NCBI RefSeq assembly: GCF_028993635.1
Contig: NZ_CP118631.1
Location: 1,116,001 to 1,180,000 of the forward strand
Reading direction: 5' to 3'
From: Mucilaginibacter sp. SJ
GTDB lineage: Bacteria; Bacteroidota; Bacteroidia; Sphingobacteriales; Sphingobacteriaceae
Length of the DNA stretch: 64,000 nucleotides
A program made the translations under genes and the position numbers. Shown one piece after another: positions 16,285 to 25,718 of the stretch; the first letter of the stretch is position 1; each line of letters opens with the position of its first letter. The notes below the pieces were generated by a model. The model ran no database searches, was not told the DNA's origin, and was given only the letters and a program-made list of their open reading frames with translations.

Positions 16285-16644
16285 TCAGGATTTCTTGTAA
16301 TTTATAATAACAGCCGAATGCGCTACCTTGCCACTTAAGGGCGGAGTAAGTTTTTTAATGGTAACCTCAATACTTTCAACAAACGGGTATTTCTTTTTTA
16401 TACGATCGATAATTGCCTGGCCAACGGTTTCAATCAATTTACGTGGTTGTTTCATCTCTTCGCATGTAATAATATACACACGTTCATAGTCAACAGTTTT
16501 ACTTAAATTATCTTCCAGCAAATCGCCGGGAGGCACAAAACCAACATTCACATCAACTAAAAAACGGCAACCTATTTTTTGTTCTTCGGGATAAAATCCA
16601 TGGTACGCGAAAAACTCCGCGCCCTGCAAGGCTATATTGATCAT
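16285..16644 (-). CDS. folB: dihydroneopterin aldolase
   Basis: A 119-residue enzyme of folate synthesis that cleaves 7,8-dihydroneopterin to 6-hydroxymethyl-dihydropterin and glycolaldehyde. The motif LQGAEFFAYHGFYPEEQ opens the protein with its conserved Tyr/His and Glu. VDYERVY, ETVGQAI and the C-terminal EVTIKKLTPPL carry the remaining family pattern, including the catalytic lysine. I chose the ATG at 16644: 12 extra in-frame residues upstream are unlike the family, and a perfect -7 box lies only 4 bases before this ATG. That makes the message leaderless. It is followed by the GlcD-type gene. Confidence 0.93.
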   Translation of the reverse strand: MINIALQGAEFFAYHGFYPEEQKIGCRFLVDVNVGFVPPGDLLEDNLSKTVDYERVYIITCEEMKQPRKLIETVGQAIIDRIKKKYPFVESIEVTIKKLTPPLSGKVAHSAVIINYKKS

Positions 16645-16647
16645 GGC

Positions 16648-16655
16648 CAAAAATA
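16648..16655 (-). promoter_or_regulatory. -7 box TATTTTTG of folB
   Basis: A perfect TAnnTTTG on the minus strand ends 4 bases before the folB ATG, implying a leaderless message. Confidence 0.55.
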
Positions 16656-16824
16656 AAAAAAAGCCCTCTCTAAATCTCACTCTCTATAGAAAGACTTTTC
16701 AAAATATTTTTATTTCGGCTGATTTCCAGCACCTCAAAAAATATTTTGCAATCAAAAACATGCTTTAAACCGTTTAAACCTGCTTTTTACCATAAAGTGG
16801 CTTCACACATCAAAAAATGGCCTT

Positions 16825-16863
16825 TTTGACTTGCTTTTACCGGCGATAAATGCTTTATATTTG
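16825..16863 (+). promoter_or_regulatory. promoter of the acyl-CoA dehydrogenase gene
   Basis: TATATTTG (16856-16863) matches TAnnTTTG. Upstream are TTTG (16825-16828) and TTG (16831-16833); the latter has a 22-base spacer. The ATG follows 19 bases after the box, supporting the start at 16882. Confidence 0.6.
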
Positions 16864-16881
16864 CCCACCAACTATAATATT

Positions 16882-18063
16882 ATGGCCAAAACAGATCTGT
16901 ACGAAGCCCCCGATTATTATTTATTAGATGAGTTACTAACCGATGAGCATAAGCTGATCCGCTCATCAGTTCGTGACTGGGTAAAGAAGGAATTGAGCCC
17001 CATTATTGAAGAGTACGCTCAAAAAGCTGAATTCCCTTCACAGCTGTTAAAGGGCCTTGCCGAAATAGGCGCTTTTGGGCCTACCATACCGGTAGAATAT
17101 GGCGGAGCGGGCTTAGATTATACTGCTTACGGCATTATCATGCAGGAATTAGAGCGGGGTGATTCGGGCATCCGTTCAACAGCATCGGTTCAGGGTTCGC
17201 TGGTGATGTATCCTATTTATGCCTACGGCAGTGAAGAACAGCGTAAAAAATATCTCCCTAAGCTGGCGAGTGGTGAATTAATGGGATGCTTTGGCCTTAC
17301 TGAGCCCGATCATGGCTCAAACCCTGGTGGCATGACCACCAACATTAAAGATGCCGGCGACCATTATATCCTTAATGGCGCTAAAATGTGGATCTCCAAT
17401 TCGCCTTTTGCTGATATTGCCGTTGTTTGGGCTAAGGATGAAGCTGGTAAAATTCGCGGGCTGATAGTTGAGCGCGGCATGGAAGGTTTCACCACACCTA
17501 CAACCCATAATAAATGGTCGTTAAGGGCATCGGCAACCGGTGAGCTGGTTTTTGACCATGTTAAAATCCCAAAAGAGAACCTGCTGCCCAACGTAGCCGG
17601 TATAAAAGGCCCGCTGGGTTGTTTAAACCAGGCACGTTATGGCATTGCCTGGGGTGCATTAGGCGCTGCGATGGATTGTTACGACACAGCCCTCCGTTAC
17701 ACCAAAGAACGTGAGCAGTTTGGCCGGCCGATAGCCGGGTTTCAGCTTCAGCAAAAAAAACTGGCCGAAATGATAACTGAAATTACCAAAGGGCAGCTAT
17801 TAGTTTGGCGCCTTGGGGTACTTAAAAACGAAAACAGGGCTACTCCTGCCCAAATATCAATGGCTAAGCGAAACAGCGTTGAAGCGGCTATTACTATAGC
17901 CCGTGAAGCCCGGCAAATGCTCGGCGGTATGGGCATTACCGGCGAGTATCCTATTATGCGGCACATGATGAACCTTGAATCGGTAATAACTTATGAAGGC
18001 ACGCATGATATCCACCTGCTTATTACCGGTATGGATGTTACCGGACTCGATGCTTTTAAGTAA
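16882..18063 (+). CDS. acyl-CoA dehydrogenase, glutaryl-CoA dehydrogenase-like
   Basis: A 393-residue flavoenzyme with the usual three-part acyl-CoA dehydrogenase fold: helical N-domain, beta domain with CFGLTEPDHGSNPGG, and C-terminal helical domain with AREARQMLGGMGITGEY. The catalytic base is Glu372 in TYEGTHDIH. This placement and the YEGTHDIH motif are typical of glutaryl-CoA dehydrogenases, which oxidatively decarboxylate glutaryl-CoA in lysine and tryptophan breakdown; short-chain substrates remain possible. An alternative start at 16831 falls inside the promoter, so the ATG at 16882 is used. ETF, its expected electron acceptor, is encoded near 47 kb. It is monocistronic. Confidence 0.9.
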   Translation: MAKTDLYEAPDYYLLDELLTDEHKLIRSSVRDWVKKELSPIIEEYAQKAEFPSQLLKGLAEIGAFGPTIPVEYGGAGLDYTAYGIIMQELERGDSGIRSTASVQGSLVMYPIYAYGSEEQRKKYLPKLASGELMGCFGLTEPDHGSNPGGMTTNIKDAGDHYILNGAKMWISNSPFADIAVVWAKDEAGKIRGLIVERGMEGFTTPTTHNKWSLRASATGELVFDHVKIPKENLLPNVAGIKGPLGCLNQARYGIAWGALGAAMDCYDTALRYTKEREQFGRPIAGFQLQQKKLAEMITEITKGQLLVWRLGVLKNENRATPAQISMAKRNSVEAAITIAREARQMLGGMGITGEYPIMRHMMNLESVITYEGTHDIHLLITGMDVTGLDAFK

Positions 18064-18121
18064 TAGACAATCAATATGCTTTAACTTTTAGCAGCGCCGG
18101 TGTTATTCATGCGCATAAATA

Positions 18122-18152
18122 TTGTTCATTATAATTATGAGCGTTATATTTG
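18122..18152 (+). promoter_or_regulatory. promoter of the first TPR kinase
   Basis: TTG (18122-18124), 20 bases, TATATTTG (18145-18152): a consensus Bacteroidota promoter. It overlaps an upstream TTG start at 18150, so the ATG at 18168 is the real start. Confidence 0.65.
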
Positions 18153-18167
18153 TTGTGTAACCACTTA

Positions 18168-20264
18168 ATGTTGTCAACCCCTGATAGCCCCGTTAGTTTA
18201 AACAAACTGCTGGTCAACCATTTAATTTGGCTGGCCCTGGCTTTTTTATTGGTATTTAATTCCTGCGCAAATAGCATCAATGATACAGGCGATTACTCCA
18301 GGCAGTTTAAAACACTATTTGATACAGTAAACCTGTATAATGGCGAAAGGGCTCAGCCGCATAAGGGTATTCAGTACCTTGACTCGGCTTACAGAACAAT
18401 AAAAAGCCCGTTTGTAAACGACAGGTTCCGTTTTTATGCCTTCCATTTTCTTTACAATTTAAAAGGACTGCATGACCCTAAAAAAGCCATGCTTTATGCT
18501 GATACAATGCGAGCTGTGGCTATCGAAAGTGTTACCCCGGATCAGCATATTAAATTAACTGCCGAAGCCAATTTCGCTACCGGCGATGCCTATTCGGCCC
18601 TGGTAAGGTACGATCAGGCTTACAGGTATTTTTACAAAGGTTACTCTATCGGCAAAAACGCAATTGACGATGCCATCCTGGCCGAATACACTTACCGGAT
18701 GGGGATGATCATGTTTAAACAGGGGCGTTTTAGGGAAGCGGCCAATTATTTCAAGATCAGTCACAGGCAAAGCTATGCCTATACTGATGATTTTAAGGCC
18801 TTTTACCAGCGGCAGGAGCTTTTGGATAATATTGGCGAGAGCTATAAAAACAGTGGCGATATTGACAGCTCAAGCTTTTATTTAAATAAAGCGCTTGTTT
18901 ATATCAATGAAAATAGTTCAAGGTTTGCCGAAAGGGCAAACCTGCTTGAAGTTGCACGAGGCGTGGTATACGGCAACCAGGGTGATCTGGCTTTATTAAC
19001 CCATAATTATAACCAGGCACACGACTTACTGAAAAAAAGTATCGCTATTAATTTAAAACAAGGTTATGACAACCGCGATGCTGAATTAACCGAAATAAAA
19101 CTTGCCCGGCTATATTTAATAACCAATAAACCAAACGATCTTTTTGAACTGCTGAAAAGACTCCGCGCCCAGCTCGATACTATCAAAAATGATGATGCTG
19201 AAACCAACTGGAACGGATTAATGAGTACTTATTATCTGCAGAAAAAAGACTACCAGAAGAGCTTGTTGTATTTAAAAAACTATTCATCATTAAAGGATTC
19301 GGCGACGAAAAGAACTTCATCGTTAAAACGGACGGATATTAATCAACAACAAGCCAATTTTGATAAAGAAAATCAGATAGAAGATCTTAAAAGCCATAAT
19401 AAACTGCAATTGATATACATTTACCTTGCTGTGCTTTTTTCAGTGATGGCAGTGATCATTATCTTCCTTGTTTTTCGTAACCTTAAAAGGTCGAAAAGAG
19501 ATATCGTAGCTATAAAAACACTAAATGACCAAATTAAGCTGCAAAAAACCGAATTAGAAAACACCCTTGAAGAAGTAAACCGGGGGAGCCGGGAAAAGGA
19601 CCGAATTCTACGGGCTGTAGCACATGACCTCCGCAACCCGCTCGGAGGAATAGCATCGTTATCGGCCTCAATGGTTGATGATGCGCGTGATGAAGAACAA
19701 ACAGACCTGATCAACCTCATAAAAGAAACTTCCTATAATTCCCTCGAACTCATCAATGAAATTTTAGAGGCGGCAAATACTGCCAACATGACTTTTAATA
19801 AAGAATGGGTTGAAATTAACAGCCTCATTAATAAAAGTGTTGATCTGCTGCGGTTTAAGGCAGCCGAAAAAGACCAGGATATCATGCTCAGCTTATTGGA
19901 TACCCCCACTGAAATATTGATAAACAGGGAAAAAATATGGCGGGTTATCAGTAACCTGATCAGTAATGCCATAAAGTTTAGTCCCAAAGGTGCCGTTATT
20001 TATGTAATTGTAAACCAAAAACATCAAGGCGTTGAAATATGTGTTAAAGATTACGGTATAGGTATTCCTGATAAATTACAGCAACAGGTGTTTAATATGT
20101 TCACCGAAGCTAAACGGCCTGGCACCGACGGCGAAAAATCATTTGGTCTCGGGCTTTCCATCTGCCGTCAAATAGTTGAAAAACATAGCGGCAGAATCTG
20201 GCTAAAAAGTGAATCAAATAATGGTTCAAGTTTTTACGTTTATCTTCCGGCCCGGGCATCTTAG
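18168..20264 (+). CDS. periplasmic-TPR sensor histidine kinase, copy 1
   Basis: A 698-residue sensor. After an N-terminal hydrophobic segment ending FNSCANS (a weak lipobox), residues about 40-400 form TPR-like helical pairs, probably in the periplasm. A membrane helix at about 415-436 leads to a coiled coil and a HisKA domain with His486 in VAHDLRNP, then HATPase_c with NLISNAIKFS, DYGIGIPD and FGLGLSICRQ. TPR repeats usually bind proteins or peptides, so the signal may be a protein or wall fragment. There is no receiver or DNA-binding domain and no regulator gene next door. It is a close paralogue of the next gene. Confidence 0.88.
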   Translation: MLSTPDSPVSLNKLLVNHLIWLALAFLLVFNSCANSINDTGDYSRQFKTLFDTVNLYNGERAQPHKGIQYLDSAYRTIKSPFVNDRFRFYAFHFLYNLKGLHDPKKAMLYADTMRAVAIESVTPDQHIKLTAEANFATGDAYSALVRYDQAYRYFYKGYSIGKNAIDDAILAEYTYRMGMIMFKQGRFREAANYFKISHRQSYAYTDDFKAFYQRQELLDNIGESYKNSGDIDSSSFYLNKALVYINENSSRFAERANLLEVARGVVYGNQGDLALLTHNYNQAHDLLKKSIAINLKQGYDNRDAELTEIKLARLYLITNKPNDLFELLKRLRAQLDTIKNDDAETNWNGLMSTYYLQKKDYQKSLLYLKNYSSLKDSATKRTSSLKRTDINQQQANFDKENQIEDLKSHNKLQLIYIYLAVLFSVMAVIIIFLVFRNLKRSKRDIVAIKTLNDQIKLQKTELENTLEEVNRGSREKDRILRAVAHDLRNPLGGIASLSASMVDDARDEEQTDLINLIKETSYNSLELINEILEAANTANMTFNKEWVEINSLINKSVDLLRFKAAEKDQDIMLSLLDTPTEILINREKIWRVISNLISNAIKFSPKGAVIYVIVNQKHQGVEICVKDYGIGIPDKLQQQVFNMFTEAKRPGTDGEKSFGLGLSICRQIVEKHSGRIWLKSESNNGSSFYVYLPARAS

Positions 20265-20407
20265 TATATCAGTTATTCCAAACCAGTTTATTTTAAACAG
20301 ATGATAAATAGATAAAATATTGGTAAAACAAACCTGTCATTTTTTATTTTTTTTATAGATTACCCTTGTTTTACAATCAACTCTAAACCTCGCATAATTT
20401 AATATTG

Positions 20408-22489
20408 ATGTTTATATACAAAAGCTTCAGGCAAATATGGCTATCCGGTAATATACAGGGTCGTTTGCTTTTTGTTTGCTTTTTGCTGATAATCACTTCG
20501 TGCGGGCAACAGTCAAAGGGCTTTCTTTCGTCTTCAGCATATACTAAGGCTGTTGACACTGCAACTATAATGTATGATAATGGGCATTACAAAGCTGCCG
20601 TAAATTATCTTGATTCAGCCTTCCGTCATTCAAGCAACCTCAGCTTCAAACAGGTTTATAATTACTATTATTTTATCTATAATTATGCTTCGCATATAAA
20701 GGCCGATCGAAAAATGGCTTTGCTGTACGCCGACAGTATGCTCAATATTTTCGACACGCCGGAGAAGAAGCTAAAATTTACCAGCGAATATGGACAGGCT
20801 CATCTTGTCAAAGGAGACGTGTTATTTGACGAACATCGTTACAACGAAGCTTACGGTTATTTTTACGAAGGGAAAGTAATTGCCAATAATAACCTTGACG
20901 ATTGCACCATGGGTGATTATAGCTATCGCATGGGCATGATCCTGTATAAGCAGGAACATTACAGCCGGGCCGCGGTATATTTTAAAGAAAGCTTTGATGA
21001 AACCAGGTCATGCGAAGGGAATTTCAATTATTTTTATCGCAGGCAGGAACTATTGAATAATATAGGCTTAAGCTACAGTAAAATGTTGATGAATGATAGT
21101 GCTATGTATTTTTACACCAAGGCCCTTGATTACATTAATGATAATACTGCAAGGTTTAAAGACAGGCCCCAAATGGGGGAAGTATCCAAGGGCGTTGTAT
21201 ATGGTAATATGGCTGATATAAGTATCAGGCAAAAAGATTATAACAAAGCTAAAAGTCTGCTTAGAAAAAGTATAGCTATCAATCTGCGCAAAGGAAACGA
21301 TAATAATGACGCTCAACACTCCGAATTAAAGCTTGCATCTATATATGATCGTCAAAACTTAAATGACTCTTTATTAAATCTTCTCAATGTTATCAGCCTC
21401 CAGTTTGATAGTGTTCAAAGTCCGGAAACAAAACAAAACTGGCACTTATTGATGTCAAATTATTTCGAGAAGCAAAATAATCATCAGCAAGCTATGACGC
21501 ATTATAAGCAATATGATGGGCTTAAGGGCATCATAGCAAATGAAAACAAAAAACTAAAAGAAGCCGATGTTGCAGAACAGGTTAAAAGCCTTGAAAAAGA
21601 TAACGAGTTTAATAACCTTAAGAAAAACAATGAATTGCAGCATATTTATCTGAGGGTAACTGTTGTTTTTGCTCTGATGCTCATTATTATCATTTCCCTG
21701 GTATTTTTAAACTGGCAAAAATCAAAAAAGAACATTAAAACGCTTGGAAGTCTTAACAGTCAGATAAACCATCAAAACCACCATCTTGAAAATGCTCTCC
21801 GTGATTTAAAACTCAATAACCAGGAAAAGGACCGCATTTTACGCACTGTTGCACATGATTTGCGCAATCCAATAGGCGGAATAGCCTCTCTTACCAGCGT
21901 AATGACAGAGGAAAATTATAGCGACGAACAAAAAGAACTGTTAAATATTATTCGGGAAACTTCATTTAACTCTATTGAACTGATCAATGAAATCCTGGAA
22001 GCTACTGAATCTGCTTCGGCTATATTGCATAAGGAAGCAGTTGAAGTTAATTCCTTATTGAGTAATAGTGTTGAACTGATGCGTTTTAAGGCCGCTGAAA
22101 AGCAGCAGATTATCAATGTCTTCCTGTTAAATTCACCGCTTGAAATTTGCATTAGCCGTGAAAAAATATGGCGGGTGATCAGTAATCTCATCAGTAACGC
22201 CATTAAATTCAGTCAGGAAGGATCGGCTATTTTAGTCATGGCCATTGATTTGGAAAATGAAATCCAGGTTTCTGTAAAAGATCACGGCATAGGAATTCCC
22301 GAAAAGCTCAAAAACCAGGTATTTAACATGTTTACAGATGCTAAACGCCCCGGAACCGCTGGCGAAAAATCATTTGGTCTTGGTCTTTCCATCTGTAAGC
22401 AAATTATTGAAGATCATAACGGTCAGATCTGGTTTGAGAGCGACACCGAAAATGGCACGTCTTTTAATTTCACGCTCCCTAAAAACTAA
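20408..22489 (+). CDS. periplasmic-TPR sensor histidine kinase, copy 2
   Basis: A 693-residue paralogue of the gene before it. Layout is the same: signal-like hydrophobic start with FLLIITSCGQQ (lipobox-like), periplasmic TPR region with matching motifs (YRMGMILYKQ, FYRRQELLNNIG, GVVYGNMAD), membrane helix at 413-435, coiled coil, HisKA with His483 in VAHDLRNPIGGI, and HATPase_c with NLISNAIKFS and GLGLSICKQ. The ATG at 20408 follows a TTG that is also in frame and is not needed. The kinase halves are more alike than the sensor halves, as expected for duplicated sensors that diverged in ligand. A 143-base gap separates them, so each may have its own promoter. Confidence 0.88.
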   Translation: MFIYKSFRQIWLSGNIQGRLLFVCFLLIITSCGQQSKGFLSSSAYTKAVDTATIMYDNGHYKAAVNYLDSAFRHSSNLSFKQVYNYYYFIYNYASHIKADRKMALLYADSMLNIFDTPEKKLKFTSEYGQAHLVKGDVLFDEHRYNEAYGYFYEGKVIANNNLDDCTMGDYSYRMGMILYKQEHYSRAAVYFKESFDETRSCEGNFNYFYRRQELLNNIGLSYSKMLMNDSAMYFYTKALDYINDNTARFKDRPQMGEVSKGVVYGNMADISIRQKDYNKAKSLLRKSIAINLRKGNDNNDAQHSELKLASIYDRQNLNDSLLNLLNVISLQFDSVQSPETKQNWHLLMSNYFEKQNNHQQAMTHYKQYDGLKGIIANENKKLKEADVAEQVKSLEKDNEFNNLKKNNELQHIYLRVTVVFALMLIIIISLVFLNWQKSKKNIKTLGSLNSQINHQNHHLENALRDLKLNNQEKDRILRTVAHDLRNPIGGIASLTSVMTEENYSDEQKELLNIIRETSFNSIELINEILEATESASAILHKEAVEVNSLLSNSVELMRFKAAEKQQIINVFLLNSPLEICISREKIWRVISNLISNAIKFSQEGSAILVMAIDLENEIQVSVKDHGIGIPEKLKNQVFNMFTDAKRPGTAGEKSFGLGLSICKQIIEDHNGQIWFESDTENGTSFNFTLPKN

Positions 22490-22493
22490 CAGC

Positions 22494-23852
22494 TTATTTC
22501 AAAAATTCAGCATACCACCTGCCGGATGTTTTAACCGTGCGCTGCTGGGTTGCATGATCAACATGGATCAGTCCAAAACGAGGATGATACCCTTCGGCCC
22601 ATTCAAAATTATCGGTAAGTGTCCATACAAAATAGCCGTTAACTTTACAGCCTTCATTTTTTGCCTTTAACACCTGTGCTATGTAATCCTTTAAATATTT
22701 TAATCTTTTGGGGTCATTTACTTCACCATCAGTAACCTCGTCGGAAAAAGCTGATCCATTTTCCGTAACGATAATCTTTTTAACATTAGGATATGCATCA
22801 TATTTTTTGATCATATGATAAATCGAAGGCGGGTAAACCTCCCAGCGCATAGCTGTAAGGTCAACACCCCTCTTTTCGGCTTTGACCATACTTGCGTTGA
22901 TATAGGGCGTAAAAAACGAATATTTTACAATTTCGCGAGTGTAATTCTGTATGCCGATAAAATCAAAATCAAAGCTCAGCTTATCCTCGTCGCCGGGGTA
23001 AAAATACTTTTTAAGGTCTTTAAGTGCAGGAAGATCTTTTATCGGGTACCCCATCCCCAGCAAAGGTTCAATGTATAAACGATTGATCAGCGCATCGGCA
23101 CGGACTGCAGCAGCTATATCCCTTGGCTTATCTGTGTAAGGCTCTATTTGCGAACACGAAAATGTGGTACCTATTTGCGCCGTTGAAGGCAGTATTTTTC
23201 GCAGGATCCTGCCACCTTCAGCAATACTCATGGTTACGTGATGTATAGCGGGTACAAAGTTTTTCATACCACTGCGGCCCGGCGCATGGATGCCGAAAAA
23301 ATAGCCAGCTCCCGTAAAAACTACAGGCTCGTTCATCACCATCCAGTGCTTCACCCTATCGCCAAAGTTGTGAGCACAAATAGTGATAAAGTCACTAAAC
23401 CAGTTTATTGCTTCACGATTTGTCCAGCCGCCTTTAACTTCAAGCACATGCGGAAAGTCCCAGTGATAAACAGTTAACCAGGGTTCAACGCCTTGCTTAA
23501 TACAGTAGTTGATTACCCGGTTATAATAATCAATGCCGGCGTGGTTAATTTCCCCGGTGCCTTCGGGCAAGATACGGGTCCAGGATATAGAAAAACGAAA
23601 ATTGGGAATATTAAGTTCTTTTATGAGATCGATATCACGCTCATACAAATTGTAAAAATCGCAAGCGGTTTGTGCATGGTCGCCATTCAGGATCTTTCCT
23701 TTTTTTGTGGTAAAAACATCCCACACAGATAGTCCTTTTCCATCGGTATCATGAGATCCTTCTACCTGAAAAGCAGCAGTTGAAACGCCCCATTCAAAGT
23801 CGTTACCAAAAAGATCTTTGCTTAAATGTATTTCCCGGTCAGTAAGTTCCAT
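22494..23852 (-). CDS. GH1 beta-glucosidase
   Basis: A 452-residue cytoplasmic GH1 enzyme with no signal peptide. The N-terminal signature is FEWGVSTAAFQVEGS. The acid/base is Glu175 in MNEPVV and the nucleophile is Glu364 in VTENGSAF; TVYHWDFPHVLE gives the conserved subsite HWD. The length is normal for GH1. It should hydrolyse beta-glucosides, perhaps cellobiose-type disaccharides brought in by transport. The stop lies 4 bases from the second TPR kinase stop in a tight convergent arrangement. No transporter or regulator gene flanks it. Confidence 0.95.
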   Translation of the reverse strand: MELTDREIHLSKDLFGNDFEWGVSTAAFQVEGSHDTDGKGLSVWDVFTTKKGKILNGDHAQTACDFYNLYERDIDLIKELNIPNFRFSISWTRILPEGTGEINHAGIDYYNRVINYCIKQGVEPWLTVYHWDFPHVLEVKGGWTNREAINWFSDFITICAHNFGDRVKHWMVMNEPVVFTGAGYFFGIHAPGRSGMKNFVPAIHHVTMSIAEGGRILRKILPSTAQIGTTFSCSQIEPYTDKPRDIAAAVRADALINRLYIEPLLGMGYPIKDLPALKDLKKYFYPGDEDKLSFDFDFIGIQNYTREIVKYSFFTPYINASMVKAEKRGVDLTAMRWEVYPPSIYHMIKKYDAYPNVKKIIVTENGSAFSDEVTDGEVNDPKRLKYLKDYIAQVLKAKNEGCKVNGYFVWTLTDNFEWAEGYHPRFGLIHVDHATQQRTVKTSGRWYAEFLK

Positions 23853-24150
23853 TAATTTGAGCTACAAAAGCTCAAAAGTGCAATTATATTTATAAATGAA
23901 AAATTATAAGTGATAACTTAATGTATGAACGATGAACGCATACTTTTAAGCATCATCCACTGACGAAAATTGATGAGCAATCTGGAAATATTAATAATGA
24001 ATTTCATGCCCTTATGTGATTTAACTATAATAATAAAGGTAACAAGCAGATGTTTGCTGAATGTGACAACTATGTTATTTAATTGTTAACCAGCATTTTC
24101 ATAAATATACAAAATTGCTTTAATACATTAGCCATTAATTTACAAACGCT

Positions 24151-24618
24151 ATGAAAACACACTTTATAAAAATGTTTGGTTATAACCTGTTTGCCAATCA
24201 GCAGTTGATACAGACAATGGAAGCAAACGGTTCGCCGGAGGTAACGCTTAAACTGATGGGCCATCTGCTGGCCGCCGAACAGGTATGGCTCGAAAGATGC
24301 AAACTTATCCTTTCTTCTCTGCCTAACACATGGCCTGAAAATGTTACAATTGAGCAATGCAAAAAACAGGTACCGGAGCGTTATGAAGCATGGGTCACAT
24401 TTTTAAACGAAATCAATGAGGAAGATCTGAATAACATAATTCCGTATCATAGCTTTACCGGCGACTACTTTGAAAACCAACTTGGCGATATTATTACGCA
24501 GGTACTTAACCATGGTACACATACCAGGGCCCAAATTGGGCAGCAGCTAAAGTTTGCGGGTACAAAAACTTTACCTGTTACAGACTATAGTTATTATTTA
24601 AGAGTGTTAAACAGCTAA
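24151..24618 (+). CDS. DinB-family four-helix metal-binding protein
   Basis: A 155-residue four-helix protein of the DinB/YfiT superfamily. The helix-1 segment YNLFANQQLIQTME, the LMGHLLAAEQVWLERC helix and the LNHGTHTRAQIGQQL helix carry the three metal-binding histidines of the family (GH in helix 2, NHGTH in helix 4). Bacterial relatives include bacillithiol transferases and other thiol S-transferases, but this subgroup has no known activity. It is monocistronic upstream of the lipoprotein-SCO-cytochrome genes, with a 42-base gap; co-transcription is possible. Confidence 0.85.
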   Translation: MKTHFIKMFGYNLFANQQLIQTMEANGSPEVTLKLMGHLLAAEQVWLERCKLILSSLPNTWPENVTIEQCKKQVPERYEAWVTFLNEINEEDLNNIIPYHSFTGDYFENQLGDIITQVLNHGTHTRAQIGQQLKFAGTKTLPVTDYSYYLRVLNS

Positions 24619-24660
24619 ACATTTAGCATATTTGCCAAGTTTTATCACGCATCAAAAACC

Positions 24661-25074
24661 ATGAAAAAACATCTATTCGCAGCCGCGGGCGTTGCCCTGC
24701 TATTGGGTTGTACCGACACTAAAAAACAGGAAAAAGATCTTTTGAACCAGGTAATTGCCGTACATGATAAAGTAATGGCCAATGACGAGCAATTGATGAA
24801 AAATAAGATGCTGCTGGATAGCCTTGTAAAAAACAATGCCCCTAATATCAATAAAGACACAGCAAAAGTGTATTTAAAACTGGTGGATGATGCCGATAAT
24901 GCGATGAGCGACTGGATGCATAAATTTGACGCAGAAAATAAAGGCAAATCGCACCAGGAAATTATGGACTATCTTGAAGCTCAAAAGAAGCTCATCAGCA
25001 AAATAGATACGCAAATAAATGTAGCTGTTACCGGCTCAACTAAATATATAACCCAAATACCGGCAAAAAAATGA
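24661..25074 (+). CDS. small lipoprotein with coiled coil, first gene of SCO operon
   Basis: A 137-residue protein of unknown function. Residues 1-17 form a signal ending LLLGC (lipobox), so it should be a lipoprotein anchored at Cys17. The rest is helical with charged heptads (KKQEKDLLNQVIAVHDKVMANDE split over two turns, and SDWMHKFDAENKGKSHQE). The ATG start of the next gene overlaps its stop (ATGA), so it is translationally coupled to the SCO protein. Some relatives are labelled viral A-type inclusion protein, which I regard as a spurious name. A role in copper handling or cytochrome assembly is inferred from context only. Confidence 0.75.
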   Translation: MKKHLFAAAGVALLLGCTDTKKQEKDLLNQVIAVHDKVMANDEQLMKNKMLLDSLVKNNAPNINKDTAKVYLKLVDDADNAMSDWMHKFDAENKGKSHQEIMDYLEAQKKLISKIDTQINVAVTGSTKYITQIPAKK

Positions 25075-25718
25075 GGAAATTGTGGATAGGCATTGTGATA
25101 TTAATGCTTTTCAATGCCTGCAAATCAAATACTAAAACCGCCCTTCCCATATTGGGTTATAAAACTCCGGTAACTAAAACGGTTAATGGCAAAACAGTAA
25201 CAGATACTGAGTACGCCACTATCCCACCCTTCAAGTTTGTAAACCAGTATGCTGATACCATCACTCAGAAAAACCTGGATGGAAAAATTTATGTAGCCGA
25301 CTTTTTTTTCACCACCTGCCCTTCTATTTGCCCGGTGATGCACCGAAATATGCTTAATGTATACAAGGAGTTTAAGAATGATGATAACTTCAGGATCATT
25401 TCGCATACCATCGATCCCAAATATGATACCGTGCCTGTATTAAAACGCTATGCGGATAAATTAGGGATTGCGGGCAATACCTGGTGGTTGCTGCATGGTG
25501 AAAAAGGCGATACTTATAAAATTGCCAAAAGCTACCTGCAAAGTGTATCCGAAAAAAATCCCAAAGGCGAATATATCCATGACGGCTTCTTTATTTTGAT
25601 AGATAAACAGAAACGCCTTCGCGGTACTTACGAAGGAACAGATCCGGCAGAAGTAACCAAACTGATTGCCGATATCAAAACCCTGAAGGCCGAACCTGAC
25701 CAAATAGCTGCCAAATGA
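25071..25718 (+). CDS. SCO/SenC/PrrC-family copper chaperone-like lipoprotein
   Basis: A 215-residue thioredoxin-fold SCO protein. The N-terminal signal has a likely lipobox (LMLFNAC17). The copper-binding motif is CPSIC (Cys83, Cys87), with the third ligand His169 in YIHDGFF and the family motif DPKYDTV at 115-121. SCO proteins deliver copper to the CuA site of cytochrome oxidase or act as redox partners. It overlaps the lipoprotein gene by ATGA and the cytochrome c gene by ATGA, forming a tightly coupled three-gene operon. The genes for cytochrome oxidase are not in the window. Confidence 0.92.
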   Translation: MRKLWIGIVILMLFNACKSNTKTALPILGYKTPVTKTVNGKTVTDTEYATIPPFKFVNQYADTITQKNLDGKIYVADFFFTTCPSICPVMHRNMLNVYKEFKNDDNFRIISHTIDPKYDTVPVLKRYADKLGIAGNTWWLLHGEKGDTYKIAKSYLQSVSEKNPKGEYIHDGFFILIDKQKRLRGTYEGTDPAEVTKLIADIKTLKAEPDQIAAK

